Position numbers and translations under genes: made by a program
Part shown: positions 31,930 to 32,339 of the stretch, piece by piece
Layout: each line of letters opens with the position of its first letter
Position numbering within the stretch: position 1 is the stretch's first letter
NCBI GenBank assembly: GCA_015067465.1
Contig: SVMK01000014.1
Location: 1-32,339, forward strand
Origin: Oscillospiraceae bacterium
Lineage (GTDB): Bacteria; Bacillota; Clostridia; Oscillospirales; Oscillospiraceae
Length of the DNA stretch: 32,339 nt
Reading direction: 5' to 3'
The notes under the pieces: generated by a model
What the model saw: the letters and a program-made list of their open reading frames with translations, nothing else
What the model was told of the DNA's origin: nothing
The model's database searches: none

Positions 31930-31965
31930 AATAATCCCTCCTTTCATTTCTCATTGTTCGAACCG

Positions 31966-31996
31966 TGGCAGTGTCAACTGCCAGACCATTCAGGTC
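31966..31996. promoter_or_regulatory. Two inverted repeats in the 5' leader of the ClpX-like operon
   Basis: TGGCAGT-4-ACTGCCA (31966-31983), immediately followed by GACC-5-GGTC (31984-31996), 35 bp upstream of the ATPase start. It could be an operator or RNA hairpins. A minus-strand TTGACA lies across the first repeat, but no good -10 follows. Confidence 0.4.
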
Positions 31997-32052
31997 GGAC
32001 GGAGAGAAACAACATAAATTCGGAGGTACAAAATTGCATGAAAATAATTTCC

Positions 32053-32127
32053 GAAATAATTATGCATAATTATTTCCAATAATTATTTTTCAAAATTTTG
32101 TTCATGAAAATTTTTTGAAAAATTTTC
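32053..32127. repeat. AT-rich palindromes upstream of the ClpX-like operon
   Basis: A perfect 24-bp palindrome (32053-32076) is centred on TGCA. Thirty bases on is a second inverted repeat with 10-bp arms, GAAAATTTTT and AAAAATTTTC (32106-32127). No gene is present. Function unknown. Confidence 0.6.
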
Positions 32128-32137
32128 AAAGAATAGG

Positions 32138-32194
32138 ATATCTGTAAGCCGCATCAATAAAGGCATACAAGAACGAAATATCTGTACGCCGCAT
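32138..32194 (+). repeat. Tandem 17-bp repeats, 40 bp apart
   Basis: ATATCTGTAAGCCGCAT (32138-32154) and ATATCTGTACGCCGCAT (32178-32194), 16/17 identical, with a 40-bp period (about four helical turns). Likely protein-binding sites. Confidence 0.55.
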
Positions 32195-32245
32195 AAACAC
32201 TGCAATCTCAAGCTATTTACATTTGTAACGATTTGGAGTAATATA

Positions 32246-32302
32246 ATGACATACGGTACAATTTGTATCGAAAATATGAAAAACAGAATAACGAAGTCAT
32301 GA
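32246..32302 (+). CDS. Possible 18-codon leader peptide or small ORF
   Basis: MTYGTICIENMKNRITKS, with GGAG seven bases before the ATG and a TATAAT (32242-32247) overlapping that start. Its stop overlaps the next ATG (ATGA at 32299). Coding status is uncertain. Confidence 0.25.
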   Translation: MTYGTICIENMKNRITKS

Positions 32303-32339
32303 GTATAAATGCGACGGAAAGGCATAGGCGATTGGTAAG
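32299..32339 (+). CDS. Start of a possible gene running off the right edge
   Basis: An open frame beginning MSINATERHRRLV is coupled by ATGA to the small ORF before it. Only 13 codons are visible; the product is unknown. Confidence 0.25.
   Translation, partial: MSINATERHRRLV

Larger units (their letters stand above)
26450..32339. mobile_element. Left end of an integrated conjugative/mobilizable element (right end outside window)
   Basis: From here to the window edge the DNA is AT-rich with AT-ending codons, in contrast to the GC-rich chromosome. Contents: replacement rlmD tail, a 1 kb control region, excisionase-like protein, SF3 helicase, ClpX-like ATPase, DUF5688 protein. No integrase, relaxase or type IV secretion gene is visible, so it could be an ICE, a mobilizable element or a phage-satellite-like island. 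Confidence 0.75.

Overview
The window reads as chromosome of a GC-rich, probably spore-forming Clostridia member (Oscillospirales-like is my best guess) with the first ~6 kb of an integrated, AT-rich mobile element at its right end. Support for Clostridia: Shine-Dalgarno led genes throughout, TTG starts, an Asp23-NusB-XseA-XseB-Dxs-TlyA-NadK-ArgR-RecN cluster in the Firmicutes order, a SleB-type spore cortex hydrolase, DUF975 and DUF5688 proteins. No rRNA, tRNA, CRISPR array or insertion sequence was seen.

Layout. 1-5.7 kb: a partial radical SAM gene, a flavodoxin-like reductase, a MATE exporter, an O-antigen-ligase-like membrane protein coupled to a small Pro-rich anchored protein, and a TatD nuclease. 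5.7-10 kb: cysteine synthase, a parvulin-type foldase lipoprotein, a YegS/DagK-like lipid kinase and a sugar-nucleotidyltransferase-like enzyme. 10.2-12.1 kb: an ECF sigma factor overlapping its probable membrane anti-sigma partner. 12.2-21.2 kb: asp23-nusB, xseA-xseB, then dxs-tlyA-nadK-argR-recN and a DUF975 membrane protein, many joined by ATGA overlaps. 21.3-25.1 kb: rodA/ftsW-like SEDS protein (divergent), tsaE-tsaB-upp, sleB. 25.1-26.7 kb: rlmD (23S rRNA m5U methyltransferase).

At about 26.45 kb, inside the rlmD reading frame, base composition and codon choice change. The last ~97 codons form an extra C-terminal tail, and everything to the right is AT-rich. I interpret this as integration of a conjugative or mobilizable element into the 3' end of rlmD, with the element supplying a replacement 3' end. 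The visible part of the element holds: a 1 kb non-coding control region; an excisionase-like helix-turn-helix protein and a P4/D5-type superfamily 3 helicase (plus strand); and, converging on them, a three-gene operon of a ClpX-like AAA+ ATPase without the N-terminal zinc domain, a DUF5688 protein and a small unknown protein.

The two most interesting things are in the element. First, the control region contains 16 copies of a GTCCA-core motif (consensus RTGTCCAAR) in both orientations within 460 bp, many pairs about one helical turn apart, around an AT-rich inverted repeat. This looks like a P4-style replication origin for the downstream SF3 helicase. It is followed by an unrecognised structured RNA with a strong promoter and a 25-bp terminator hairpin just before the excisionase-like gene. 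Second, the ClpX-like ATPase keeps the IGF tripeptide that in ClpX docks onto ClpP while lacking the substrate-selecting zinc domain, so the element may redirect the host ClpP protease.
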